Source of the DNA: Hirudo medicinalis
Taxonomy: Eukaryota > Annelida > Clitellata > Hirudinida > Hirudinidae
DNA length: 20,000 nucleotides
Assembly: GCA_011800805.1 (NCBI GenBank)
Contig: MPNW01000909.1
Coordinates: 1 to 20,000 of the forward strand
Reading direction: 5' to 3'
Shown here: in pieces, positions 1 through 9,683 of the stretch
How the letters are laid out: each line of letters opens with the position of its first letter
Position numbering within the stretch: the stretch's first letter is position 1
Notes under the pieces: generated by a model
The model's database searches: none
Seen by the model: the letters and a program-made list of their open reading frames with translations, nothing else
Told to the model about the DNA's origin: nothing
Position numbers and translations under genes: made by a program

Positions 1-28
1 AATTGAATGTCATATACGTCGTCGTCTA

Positions 29-156
29 TTCATTCATCCATCCATCCATCATCCACCCATCCATCCCTCCATCCATCCATCCATCCATCCATCCATCCAT
101 CCATCCACCCACCCATCCATTCATCCATCCATCCACCCACCCATCCATTCATCCAT
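29..156. repeat. (ATCC)n tetranucleotide repeat
   Basis: Imperfect ATCC/CATC microsatellite with scattered ACCC and ATTC variants. It stays open in several frames and gives long Ser-Ile-His-Pro strings, which are artefacts of the repeat and not genes. The rest of 160-680 is AT-rich non-coding sequence. Confidence 0.95.
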
Positions 157-682
157 GCTTGTTCAACTTTCCATATACATTCATTTACAAATGCGTCCAC
201 TCGTCCATTCAAACAGAGAAATATTTATTGCTTAAATAAGTTAATTATTTTAAAATCATTTATTATTTGAATAATGAGACAAATACAATTTGATACGTAA
301 TAAATAAATATATGTAATTATTATCATTAACATTATAATAACAATTATATATACATATATATAAATACATAAATAATATTATAATAATAGTTAGCATAAT
401 TTTAGTCACGTGATGGCAACATATCATCGTCTGCTTTGCACTCAAAGAACACCTTTGTCACAGATCAACAGGTGAACGCCTTTACAACATTACAAAAGAA
501 AAATGCTCGACTAATCAAAGTTAATATCTGTAAATACTTTACATTTTGAATTCGATTGTAAACAGGATCCCAGGATTCTCCTGACATCGAAACTCCGCTG
601 GATTTTTTAGCACCACCTTTGAGTGATTGATTTGTTTTTGTGATTGTAATTCATATTTATTTCAACCTTCTTGCATAATAAA
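157..682. other. Gene-free AT-rich stretch, putative upstream region of gene A
   Basis: No exon or RNA gene is recognisable. From 290 to 400 it is nearly pure A/T with short TAATAA runs. The one distinctive word is the palindrome TCACGTGA at 406-413, an E-box of the USF/MITF/TFE type, about 270 bp before the candidate ATG at 683. If gene A starts there, this is its promoter-proximal region; that is inference only. Confidence 0.4.
406..413. promoter_or_regulatory. Palindromic E-box TCACGTGA
   Basis: A perfect 8-bp palindrome with a CACGTG core, which bHLH-ZIP factors such as USF, MITF and TFE bind in animals. It stands alone in AT-rich sequence upstream of gene A's candidate first exon. One 8-bp site can occur by chance, so a regulatory role is a guess. 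Confidence 0.2.
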
Positions 683-802
683 ATGTCTGCTAGCCTCTTC
701 ACGTACTGTAATGAGTGGGATTTTGTCGAAGCCAAGCCAGCCAGGCTGCTATTGTTATTGGAAGTCGTGCTAAGCAATAACCTCAAACAACCCGGTGATA
801 AT
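683..802 (+). CDS. Candidate first coding exon of gene A
   Basis: An ATG in AAAATGTCT opens a 49-codon frame to a TAA at 830-832. A phase-0 donor (AAT|GTATCG) at 803 would give a 40-residue exon beginning MSASLFTYCNEWDFVEAK. It could join the phase-0 acceptor at 1303. The residue composition looks coding, with mixed acidic, aromatic and Leu residues and a run of five Leu. No family is recognised. It could equally be a chance short ORF, since there is no homology support. Confidence 0.3.
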
Positions 803-1302
803 GTATCGAATTTTGTTAAAAAAATTAAATAAATATTTTTGAAATTTCCCGTTCGACGAAAACGATACTATCAATAAAATTACAACAATAGATAATAATT
901 AATATTATAATTTTAATTATTAATCCTCACTCCCCCCCCGAACTCACAGCTAGCTATATTAACCGCCATTGTTCCCGATGCTTACTGTTGTTTTGCTTCA
1001 AAGTTCAAGATTATCTGCTCATTCGAAAAATCTCTTTGGGACCAATAACTTGAAAATGTCTTTTGCATTCGGCAGGTGTCCAGCTAAGGTAAAGTTCACT
1101 TGGAACTTGGGCTTTACAGTTGTGAGAGATTGAATGCTCGTGAATGCCAGCTGGATAAAGGAGATAGTTTGCCAATTTTTTTTTTTGTTATTGTCAAAAA
1201 TTAGTATTTGTGTAAAATTCTTAAATTCATTTTTTTCAGTGATGCTTGAATGCTTAAAACCTGACAATTTTTAAAACAACGATGCAATAAATTTCCCAAC
1301 AG

Positions 1303-2175
1303 CTAAAAAAGCAAAGAAACTATTGTCTGATGAAAGTAATGATTGCCATCCATGATTATGAACAAAATAATTTCACGTACGGCTTACTGGGTGGAGTTTG
1401 GAACCACAGGAGCACCATCGACCGACTGCTTCTCTTTTGTGAAGTGGAAGACGACGATTACCAGAATGAATATCTAGTAGAGGAGATCGAATGCTATCAA
1501 ATCCTGACAGAAAATATATGCAAAAATAGTACTAAGATGCTTAAAGAAATGAGAAAGATGATTGGTGATCGGGATGTCCGTTTGACTCTGCATTCATATA
1601 AGATGAGAATGAAAGATTCACTGCTTCAAGAATTGCGAGATCGAGTGGAAAAGTTAGAAGAAGAAAATGAGCAAATCATCGCTAAGATGGATTCTCTCGA
1701 CGAAGAAAACAAAGAACTGCAGGAAAAGCTCTTATTTTTCCACGGCATCTGCAAAGAACAGAAACTTAAGCTTCCAGATTCTGCCAATTTACTGCTCACC
1801 AATCTTAATAACCAAACTGGAGAGCAGCTCGGTGATGGATGTGAAGACGTGGAATCTTTGGAATCGCAATTTGAAAAGTTACAGTCTATGCTGAAGGAAA
1901 AGAATCACTTGATAGAAGTATCAAGGTATGAAATTGACGAGCTGATTCAGAGGATTCAAGAGCTCGAAGAGTTAGAATTCAAGTTGGTTGAAAAAGAACA
2001 TCAGATTAAGGTTTTGCAATCAGATGTGCTTTACAAGCATCATAATTTTCAAAATTCTCTTTTGAGTATGGTTGACGAATACTACAAACAGCTGTCGAAT
2101 GAACTGGACAGGTCACAAGTGGAAGCAGGACAGTTGAGGGAGAACAGGGAGCGACTGGAAGATCAAATCGAAAAA
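1303..2175 (+). CDS. Gene A, main coiled-coil exon
   Basis: Unrecognised coiled-coil protein. The acceptor TTTCCCAACAG precedes 1303 and is in frame with an ORF that runs to 2190; the donor AAA|GTGAAT at 2176 ends it in phase 0, giving 291 codons. A purely internal Met start at 1330 is also possible, as is a later acceptor (ACCACAG) before 1411. The first 90 residues are mixed. From about nucleotide 1610 the protein is rich in Glu, Lys and Leu with heptad spacing (for example ELRDRVEKLEEENEQ), broken near 1740-1850 by a Gly/Asn/Pro-containing segment, then coiled coil again to the end. No enzyme motif, membrane segment or signal peptide is visible. Such proteins are often cytoskeletal, centrosomal or ciliary, but nothing here proves that. 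Confidence 0.7.
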
Positions 2176-2299
2176 GTGAATATTACGTAATCGAATGTTT
2201 ACAATTTCATTAGCAAATAATTTGCTTGCAACATTCCCCTTGAATTACAAAAATAATTGTTTTTATCATCGCAACATATCCTTGCAATTTACTTTTTAG

Positions 2300-2461
2300 A
2301 CAAAAGAAGAAAGAAACCAGTGCCAGACTAAGATTCAGGAGTTGGAGGAAACCATCAAACGCCTCGAAGGCGAAAATTCCAGCCTCAAGGGAAACATTAA
2401 CTCCCTTGAGATGAAGAAGAGAGAACTTGAACGAGTTTTGGATTTGATCAATTTACGATGA
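2300..2461 (+). CDS. Gene A, terminal coiled-coil exon
   Basis: The acceptor ACTTTTTAG is followed by 53 phase-0 codons and TGA at 2459-2461. The sequence TKEERNQCQTKIQELEE continues the heptad pattern of the previous exon across a 124-bp intron. The exon aligns without gaps to gene B's last exon (23 of 53 residues identical), and both end Asn-Leu-Arg-stop. That conservation, in the expected frame and at the same intron phase, is the best evidence that both genes are real. Confidence 0.8.
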   Translation, partial: TKEERNQCQTKIQELEETIKRLEGENSSLKGNINSLEMKKRELERVLDLINLR

Positions 2462-2678
2462 TAATTAACAACACTTACAAGCTGCGATGCCAGAGCTTTT
2501 CTGAAGCCTTGGCAATTTGATAGGCCTTGGTAAGCATGCTAGCAATACAAGAGAACAAAATTTAACAACTTCCAATGTTTTATTGGGACTAAGCACATCA
2601 AAAATAGTCAAAAATCATGAGTCAAAGTAGACAACCAAGTTGTTGAGCCTGCAGGACACTGTAAAATGTTCAACTTTT

Positions 2679-2684
2679 AATAAA
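2679..2684 (+). terminator. Poly(A) signal AATAAA of gene A
   Basis: Canonical AATAAA 218 bp after gene A's stop codon, followed by GT/T-rich sequence (GTTTTGGTGATTTGGTTG) that fits a downstream element. It supports 2300-2461 as a terminal exon. Confidence 0.5.
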
Positions 2685-2849
2685 GTTTAACAGTTTTGGT
2701 GATTTGGTTGTTGAAATTTTTGACGTTGTACTTAAGAGACAGAAACACCAAATTATATTCAGTAGGAGAATCGTCTTCATTTAAATGGAATAATGCTTTA
2801 ATTTAATGAAAATGTATGATTTCGGATAAAGTCGATACTGCGGATCCAG

Positions 2850-2921
2850 AGAAGTAATTTCCTGTTGTCCCTCGAGTCTTGGCAAGAAGCAACAAACGTC
2901 ATTCCACCAAGGTTTGCGAAG
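2850..2921 (+). CDS. Candidate phase-0 exon, unassigned
   Basis: Flanked by an acceptor GCGGATCCAG and a donor AAG|GTTTGT, this 72-bp stretch reads 24 codons in phase 0 (RSNFLLSLESWQEATNVI...). The frame stays open to 3113. Its phase matches every other intron in genes A and B, so it might be an early exon of gene B. No homology is recognised and the polypyrimidine tract is poor. Confidence 0.25.
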
Positions 2922-3171
2922 GTTTGTGCCCCTGGAAAAGGCTTAAATGGCGCCCATGCGTGGATCAAATTCTACCGACGAAAGCTCTTGGCACGAAGGA
3001 CATGGTTCTGCTTGCCGGATGCAGACTGGGGAAAGTTAATGTCATCGATTTCCAGAAATTTCCAAGCCGTGGACTTTCGTTTTCTCAAAGTGTATTTTAC
3101 GAATCTTACATAAATAATAACAATATTAATAACAATTAAAATGCATGTTACATCAGATATAATTGTCTTCC

Positions 3172-3198
3172 AGAGGTCCTGCACGACTGAAATCATTC
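3172..3198 (+). CDS. Candidate 27-bp microexon
   Basis: A good acceptor (AATTGTCTTCCAG) and a donor (CAG|GTAATA) bracket nine phase-0 codons, RSCTTEIIQ. The splice signals are better than average for this window, but so short an exon needs transcript support. It may belong with the other phase-0 candidates upstream of gene B. Confidence 0.25.
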
Positions 3199-3397
3199 AG
3201 GTAATAAAATTGAAAAAGTAAACAAACTGACGCCGGGGATATTTCAGCCGCGATCCAAAAATAAACAACAACAACAAAACACAAAACAACATTGCAAGTC
3301 GACATGTCTGTTGGCTGACTACCATCTGCTACTACTGAAAGAGAACGTCTTACTGTGACGAATCAATTGATGTATTAATATTAACATTAATAATAAT

Positions 3398-3503
3398 ACT
3401 ATTACTACTACTACTACTATCACTATCATTATCACTATCATTATCATTATCATTATCATTATCTTTGCCATTATCATTATCATTATCATTATCATCATCA
3501 TTA
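3398..3503. repeat. (TAC)n / (ATTATC)n microsatellite
   Basis: Compound microsatellite: TAC trinucleotides pass into ATTATC hexanucleotide units and end at the N at 3504. The long Ile/Met minus-strand frame through it is a repeat artefact. Confidence 0.95.
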
Positions 3504-3504
3504 N

Positions 3505-3642
3505 ACTGCAACAATATATGATGATTTATATTTACTGCAACAATATATGATGATTTATATTTACTGCAACAATATATGATGATTTATATTCACTGCAACA
3601 ATATATGATGATTTATATTTACTGCAACAATGTATGATGATA
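3505..3642. repeat. 29-bp tandem repeat, four full copies plus a partial
   Basis: Units start at 3505, 3534, 3563, 3592 and 3621, each beginning ACTGCAACAATATATGATG. Full copies differ by single T/C changes and the last is truncated after about 20 bp. The array begins immediately after the assembly N, so the true copy number may be larger. Confidence 0.95.
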
Positions 3643-4814
3643 TTCCAGTTATCAGTACAATTGTAAACTTGAGATTCCTCTCCTAGAAGCGGAAGGTTGT
3701 ACCTTGTGATTTTTGAAATGCTTATCTTTATCAACTTGGATTTTGCTATCACAGGGATAGGAGGTACTTGCTCAGAGCTTCAACATAATTTGAGGAATTC
3801 TGCTTTCCCTCTAAGACCACCAGCTCTGACGAATCAAGAGAAGGGAATGCCAGTCCAGTCAATTTCTAAATTTTCATTTTAAAAATGACTTTGGAGGTCC
3901 TCTGACGTCATGCAATAATATTTGAAGCTTGTTTGGAGATTGTCAAATTAAATTTTTTTTTTCATCAGAGAAAATAAGTAATTACCACTCGCCATCTCCC
4001 TGTCGCATTCAAATCGTGATCTTTTCGTGAACTTCTGTCAGGAGAGAGACTTAAAATTGTAAATTGTAAATTGTTTATAATTGTAGAGAAACTTAAAAAT
4101 TCTCTTCTCCGGACGTATCTGCATATTGCAGAGTTGCCCAAATGCAAATTCAGCTTTTTTTGAAATACCATTGAAGAGCACTTTCCTTTGGAAGCTTCAT
4201 GAAGAAGGATCCTCTCTTTTTCGATGATCCAGTTTTCAAGTCTTTCTCACGAGCAATTCGTTCCATATTTTTATGAAAACTTAAAAAAAAAAGCGTTTGA
4301 CAACTCTGGAATGTTTAACTTTTTCTGGAATTTCAGAAAATGACACAAACTCGTTTATTTGTCCTTTCTTTTTTATTTCTCCATGTCGCTAAAACCCCGT
4401 ACTAATCCCATCTATAATAACGCTAACTAACAAACTTCATACCAATCAAAATGTTAGTTAACATTATTCTTTGTATATGGAACCTTATTATAGTAGCCTG
4501 ACTTTATGACCCCTGTGATAAAATGTTATTTCCTGCCCATGAAGACCCATCGTCCTTGATCTTTGAGACGCCTTTAAAACGGCATTGAAGGAAATTTTCC
4601 AAGAAATTTCACTCATATTCAAATTTTAAAATACAAACCTTTTGAAATATTATTAAGTGTTAATGGAAGCATGAAATAATTGGAACTTTGAACAATTATA
4701 TGTGGTAGTTTTTGAGATAACTGAACAAAATGTAAAATTCTTACAAGTGTCGTAACCCAATAACAAGCCATGTATATTGATATTACAGTTAAGTAGTTTA
4801 GTTATGATTTACGC
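3643..4814. other. Intergenic stretch without recognisable genes
   Basis: AT-rich sequence. A 61-codon frame (3697-3882) follows a CTATCACAG acceptor-like site but has no donor, no homology and a TTG start, so I do not call it. Around 4046-4095 are repeated AAATTGTA words. A minus-strand frame at 3965-4171 has no support. Nothing else is visible. Confidence 0.6.
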
Positions 4815-5343
4815 TCATTTAAAAAAACAAGTCTTTAGTTGAGCACCAAAGAGCTCAGGTATGGCAGCAGATCGAATATAAACGGGGAGGGCATTCCATG
4901 TCCTTGGACCACTGACTCAGAAAGAGCTTTCACCAAACCTGGCACTGTGGGACCTCAAGATCAAGAACACGGGATGACATGAAGTGCGAAGGAAGGCACG
5001 TCCAAGTATGGTCTTGGTTTCAACAAGTGGAGAGGGGAGATATTTTTGGGCATCATAGGATATGACTTTACAGACTAGTGAGGAGATTTTTTATCCTGCC
5101 TGTGGCGGCTCTGTAGACTAAAAGGAGGATTTTGAAGGTGATTCTGCCAGTGCAGGTCCATGAGGAGAGGAGAAGTGCCATGATGTGGTCAGAAGACCTT
5201 CTACCATAAATGAGCCTCGCCGCTGTGTTCATGACTGCTTGAAGGGTGTTGAGATTCCGGCAACTGGCATTGACCAGAATCGAATTGCAGTAATCGAGCT
5301 TTGAGAGAATGAGCTGGACAATTTGAATAACCATCACATCTCT
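4815..5343 (-). mobile_element. Decayed L2/CR1-like LINE fragment (end of reverse transcriptase ORF)
   Basis: Read on the minus strand, 5337-5068 gives an ORF with SKLDYCNSILVNA, then a tract equivalent to 'lQrvqNaAaRLi' (TLQAVMNTAARLIYGRRSSDHI), then RITFKILLLVYRA. These are hallmarks of the region after the reverse-transcriptase palm in CR1/L2/Rex1/jockey-type LINEs. Downstream the same protein continues with changed frame and stops as GPRTWNALPVYIRSAA and QLKTCFF, the usual C-terminus (rxWNsLP...lr...lssFksqLKt.LF). Stops and the missing 5' part make it a dead, 5'-truncated copy. The clade is uncertain. Confidence 0.85.
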
Positions 5344-6301
5344 TATTTTGTCCTTTCTATCCGTATCTTCTTTCTATCCATCTCTTATGTATCCGTCCTT
5401 CTTTCGAGCCTGGCGAAGTTAATTTGCAATCAATCAGTCGTACTTAAAATCAACCGATTTAATGTTCAATCAAGTCGCTGATTGAAGTAAGCAATCTATT
5501 ACTAGTTGATCGAAATCAAATCGGTCATTAGTCGTCGCGATTAGTTAACTAACCAACTTACAAAATTAATATCACGGCATTCGGAGAGATAAGACAAAAA
5601 GAAAGAAAAGAAAAGATAGCCATCCAACATTTACAATTACAACATTTGAAAATCTCTCGGACGCGCTTGTAGTCGAACACCATTTGTTAAAATTTTGAAG
5701 TTAGTTTAAATTACGATATTATTGTCGGTTAATTTGCATTGTCGGGTCTGTCGTATTGTCGGGAATTTAAGCATTAATGATCAATCCTTAAGCTGAGGGA
5801 AGACTTGGAACGCACTGCGTCAACATGAAGAAGCGCCATGGTTTCCAAAGGCAAGAGAGCCCCTGTTGCTCTACAGATGCAGATCAATGTACATATCGCC
5901 TGTATATGTCATCCAAATAAATACATTTATTAATAATACCGTTAATAAGGTTAATTACAATAAATATCACAAAACCATTTCTCACGGAACCAGCCATGCG
6001 TGAATCCAATTGTCAATAATAGTAATTTAGCTAACAATTATTTCATAATTGTTCGGAAGTAACTTCAAGGTTGTGAGAATTGAAGAGTGAAAACGCTTCC
6101 TTCTCGAGGTTAATAAACCCAACCAGTCTGGCTCATCAAAACTTGTGAAACCTTCATAAATATTAATTTAAAAGCTCCCTTTATAAATGTCTGGTAATTA
6201 ATTGCTATTTCAACAACGTATTTTAACAATAATAATATTTGTAGTTATGCAGAAATTTTTTTTAGTTAGTTTTAAACCTGTTGCAAATCGATTTTTCAAA
6301 G
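5344..6301. other. Gene-free intergenic stretch
   Basis: AT-rich, with imperfect inverted words around 5430-5560 (such as TTAGTTAACTAA at 5541). A 5.8-5.93 kb patch is slightly GC-richer and carries a 31-codon ATG frame at 5825 plus AATAAA at 5916-5921, which might be a 3' UTR or a repeat tail. No gene can be supported. Confidence 0.5.
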
Positions 6302-6460
6302 CCAATCCTCAATAAGCATATAACCACGGTTTATGTACGCCATCTTGGATACAATAGGATCCTATTCAAAAGTTGTGATATTTGTGCCTTTTCCGTGCAT
6401 TGTCTTTGCCAATTTCAAGGCTTCATAACTCCGGGGGAAATGGCACCTTTTGATTTGAAG
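6302..6460 (+). CDS. Candidate exon, possible ASH/MSP-like segment
   Basis: Phase-0 frame of 53 codons between an acceptor at 6300-6301 and a strong donor AAG|GTAAGA at 6461. The exon ends ...GFITPGEMAPFDLK. A shorter version from the better acceptor at 6418-6419 would be phase 1. The 'PGE-x-A-x-F-x-L' pattern, followed across the next junction by a Gly/Thr-rich strand, recalls the 'pGesapftvrF' strand of ASH (ASPM-SPD2-Hydin) or MSP domains of ciliary and centrosomal proteins. This is pattern similarity only. Confidence 0.3.
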
Positions 6461-6547
6461 GTAAGATCTATTTCCCTGTTTGGGGTTTGGTTTCATCGAT
6501 ATTATGTGACCTTCTTCAGCTCCCTTTCAATGACAAAATCTCTTTAG

Positions 6548-6625
6548 CGGTTCACGATGATGGATAATGGTGAGCTCCAGACGACAGCAACTCTGAAAGT
6601 GGCTTGTAGAAGTGACATTGCGAAG
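6548..6625 (+). CDS. Candidate exon following the ASH-like segment
   Basis: The acceptor TCTCTTTAG precedes 26 phase-0 codons, RFTMMDNGELQTTATLKVAC..., ending at a weaker donor AAG|GTCATG. If that donor is not used, the frame stops at TGA 653 (6653-6655), with AATAAA at 6798-6803. So this could be the 3' end of a small gene, or an internal exon spliced in phase 0 to 7009 of gene B. The 87-bp upstream intron has good splice sites at both ends. Family not recognised with confidence. Confidence 0.35.
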
Positions 6626-7008
6626 GTCATGGCGCCGTTTGGACGAGTGCTTTGAGTCGTCTGCGAATAGAAGATTACCAACATTGTCTGTTAAGCATCA
6701 TTGTCTTACCTGATCTAATTGATAAATCAGATGCTTGTTACGCCTGAGAAATAGAACAATGAGGTCTCAGTGAAGGAAATGAAGAAAGGAATTTGCGAAT
6801 AAAAGCCATTTAAAAAAATGGAAAATTAAACATGATCGTGAGGAGAAAGACGAATTGGATTTAATTTTATACTATTTGGAAGTCTTATGTTCTCAATTAA
6901 TAAGCAGTTGATCAAGTATTGGTCATTAGTAGTTGTACTTAACTACATTGTGAAATTAATTGACTGATTGTTTCCAGTTTCATTATTTATTCCTTATTTA
7001 CCTCAAAG

Positions 7009-7665
7009 CGTCTCCATCAGAGGATGAACGGGAACATCCAACCGCCAAACATTGGAAGAGATGTCAGTTCCATGTATGCACAAATGCAAGGAGAAGAATT
7101 GGAGCTACAGCTATTAAACTCTGAGTATGAGTGTGTGAAGGGTTTATTAGACATCTTTACATTGGAGAAAAATATCCTGGAAAAAAATAAGGAATCTTTG
7201 ATATTTGATTCGTTAAGCGAGAAGATGTCATCCTTGACAATTTCTACTGATGATTCCTTCAAGTCTCTCCTAGAGAACCAAAGCTTTAAAAATAGTTCAA
7301 AATTTGGAGTCTCTCACCAGTCTGTCTACAGGAGGAAAATAACAGAGGATCGAGAAGCAATTTTCTGTGGGCCACAAATCGTTGTCATCAAATTAGAACA
7401 GCCAAACGCAGTAAAGGCGAACACCGAGCAGGACTTTTCAATAAAGTCGTCGATATTCCATGAAAGTCTGGGGAAAACTTCAGACCAAGGATTTCAAGAC
7501 GAACACGAGCCAATGGAAGTGGAATTTTCAGAAAATAACGGAGTGTCCCTCGATAAAAACATCTACGTTCAGCACCACGAAATCCAGAAGCGAATTGGAA
7601 ATCTAGAGTTTAAGAAATTCCATGGAAAATCTTGGAGTGACAACAGAGTCACGGAAGAGAGGAAA
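7009..7665 (+). CDS. Gene B, 5' exon (acidic, low-complexity N-terminal region)
   Basis: The acceptor TTACCTCAAAG precedes 7009; ATG 7024 is 15 bp in and may be the start if no upstream exon joins. The frame is open for 219 codons to the donor AAA|GTAAGA at 7666 (phase 0). The first 70 residues (MNGNIQPPNIGRDVSSMYAQ...) include a helical Glu/Leu segment. The rest is Ser/Glu/Asn-rich and probably disordered. No domain is recognised. Read-through past the donor stops at 7843-7845, with AATAAA at 7933-7938, so an intron-retained 273-residue form, or a separate gene ending here, is possible. Its assignment to gene B rests on matching phase and strand. Confidence 0.55.
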
Positions 7666-7977
7666 GTAAGATCGAAAAATTTTTTATCATTTCCAATTTT
7701 TGTGCATTCCAGTCTTAAAAAAGTATTGTTATATGTCAACATAGATTATTTCCTACAAGACTTACTTTTCTCGAAAAATTTAGGGTCTAAAAAACTGGGT
7801 GCGTCTTATACAGTAGTTGTTAGATACTTTTGTACTCTTTGGTGAGGAGTTGTATTTGACATTATTTTTAATTGTCCTATTTAATTCACTTTCTGACCCT
7901 TAATCGTAATTTTGTTGTAATGCATTTGACACAATAAAATTCCTCCAAACCAAAAACAATGACAATATGTTCATTTT
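7666..7977 (+). other. Start of gene B intron 1
   Basis: The frame runs 60 codons past the donor with intron-like AT-rich composition. Otherwise only an AATAAA at 7933-7938 is notable. Confidence 0.45.
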
Positions 7978-8126
7978 GAAGCGTCACAAGCGTCAGAGTC
8001 ACAAGAGTCAGCGTCAGGAGCGCTTCGTCCTTTGCTACTGCGGGAAGAGATGGGTCTTCAGGTCGATCTTGAAAAGGCTGGACGATTCTGAGACCCTGAG
8101 GCTTGTTGGAAAACTGTTCCCTTGAA
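7978..8126 (-). mobile_element. L2/CR1-like LINE 3' end
   Basis: On the minus strand 8120-8037 reads FPTSLRVSESSSLFKIDLK then THLFPQ-stop. This is the typical C-terminus of L2/CR1-group LINE ORF2 (NsLP.slr.s.slssFks.LKTHLF). It is followed by a short 3' tail with GTCAC/GCGTCA-type degenerate repeats to about 7978. Only the extreme 3' end is present, as expected of 5'-truncated LINE insertions. It lies antisense inside gene B's first intron. Confidence 0.7.
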
Positions 8127-8762
8127 AATCGATGCCAAAAAGATATAACTAATCAAGGCTTTTTATTAAACATAATTTGCATTGATGCTTAACTAAAAAT
8201 CATAATTATTAATGATAATTAACGCTGTCATTGTCATAATCAAGGTGTTACCGCGCATAGCATAAAATTTGAGCGAATGGTGCCAACGCTAGATGACGCC
8301 ATATTTTGCCAAATATTTCTGGTTGTTTGTTTGATTAATTAATTAATTAATGCTTTCAGAATTCATCTTTTTATTTCGGCACTTGACGTCGTCCAAAAAT
8401 CAAAAATAAATAGATAATCATTTATTGACGTCCGACATTCATGTCACCTTGACTAGACGATCGACCTTGACTAGAGGACGGTGCTCCAGAGACAGGATTC
8501 GAATCCGTGCTCCCATCCATGATGACGTTCATTCGCGCGATCGAGAAGCTCCATTGTCGTTCAGATTAACTTTCCGCTTGTTAACATCTTGGACTTTTCT
8601 GATTTTTTATTCCATTCGTCTTAAAATTTAATTATTTTTGGACTTAAATTCTTAACTTATCTTATCTGTATTATGACATGGATTCGTATATTTTTGTATG
8701 TTTGTGTTTATAGCGTTGTTTTTATTTAAGGAAACTTCTAGTTTTAGTTTCTGTGGAATCCC
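8127..8762. other. Intron sequence without recognised features
   Basis: AT-rich apart from 8430-8570, which is richer in GC and CpG. That patch contains a short direct repeat (CCTTGACTAGA at about 8447 and 8465) and GGATTCGAATCC at 8496-8507, a word resembling a tRNA T-arm. No tRNA cloverleaf can be drawn. Confidence 0.5.
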
Positions 8763-9099
8763 CATGCTTATGGATTCATATCCATGCATGCGGATTCATA
8801 TCCACGCATATGGATTCATATCCATGAATGCGGATTCATATCCATGCATACGGATTCATATCCACGCATATGGATTCATATCCATGCATGCGGATTCATA
8901 TCCATGCATACGGATTCATATCCACGCATATGGATTCATATCCACGCATATGGATTCATATCCACGCATACGGATTCATATCCATGCATACGGATTCATA
9001 TTCATGCATACGGATTCATATTCATGCATACGGATTCATATCCATGCATACGGATTCATATCCATGCATACGGATTCATATCCATGCATACGGATTCAT
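8763..9099. repeat. 20-bp minisatellite, about 16 full units
   Basis: Consensus unit YGGATTCATATCCAYGCATR, phased every 20 bp from 8771 to 9090 with partial units at each end. Variation is concentrated at three positions and is mostly C/T or A/G, as expected from decay of CpG to TpG. From 8811 to 8930 the units follow a 60-bp higher-order pattern of three variants, repeated twice with one mismatch. Because 20 is not a multiple of 3 and the unit has no plus-strand stop, all three plus frames are open, giving His/Ile/Tyr/Ser-rich 20-residue periods. These are artefacts, not proteins. Each unit can fold GGAT-TCAT-ATCC. Confidence 0.97.
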
Positions 9100-9682
9100 G
9101 GCTGTTTCTTGGGTGTTTTCAATTTCGTCCTGCGTAATATGTTTCTAAATTAATCTGCATGCCTTGAGCCAAATCAAAGATTAAGGTATTCACCACTTAT
9201 TTCACACGACATGGCTTCTTTGCTTTCCGTCTGAGTGTTATGATATTAATTATATTTATTTTTATATATAAATTACATATAAACAAATAAATTATATTTT
9301 CGAAACTATTTCAACCCTCACATTTGTAACGATTGCTTGATTGATAATGTTGCTGTGAACCTCAACAAGTAGACTTTTGCTTACAAGCAATTTATTTGAC
9401 TTGAATTTAATTGTATTTAAGTTAAATTGTATTTAACCTAACCTCACCTTGCTTTCGTCATCCTTGAATCTTCTTGTTTGTTGTTTTTGTGGTTGTTTCT
9501 TTGGCTTCTGTTGTGTTTTTTTTATCGCATTAGAATGGCTTGATACCAACAATGAATGTAGATGCTTATCATCCGTCCAAGTTTGGGCGGATTATCGCTT
9601 GCTTAATAAAATAGTAAAGTTAATGAAATCAAATACAATACTGTTGTTACTGCTCTGCGAGAGGCTTAATAAAAATATTTCA
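9100..9682. other. Intron sequence, AT-rich
   Basis: Runs of TATATA and ATTTAA (9240-9300, 9395-9430). The 79-codon frame at 9449-9688 is Cys/Phe/Leu-rich from T/G-rich sequence and has no support. Confidence 0.5.
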
Positions 9683-9683
9683 G

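Noticed and set aside
3..270. Ser-Ile-His-Pro-rich open frames on both strands
   Set aside because: They are the three readings of the ATCC microsatellite, with no start context, splice structure or composition of a real gene.
2850..3139. Two overlapping plus frames of 82-86 codons
   Set aside because: As whole ORFs they use TTG or internal starts and show no homology. Only the 72-bp spliceable part is kept, as a weak exon candidate.
8496..8507. GGATTCGAATCC, resembling a tRNA T-arm
   Set aside because: It is a self-complementary 12-mer. On neither strand can a five-pair T-stem, an anticodon arm and an acceptor stem be drawn around it.
8698..9153. Three overlapping His/Tyr/Ile repeat proteins of 106-151 residues
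   Set aside because: The 20-bp unit lacks plus-strand stops and is not a multiple of three, so all frames are open automatically.
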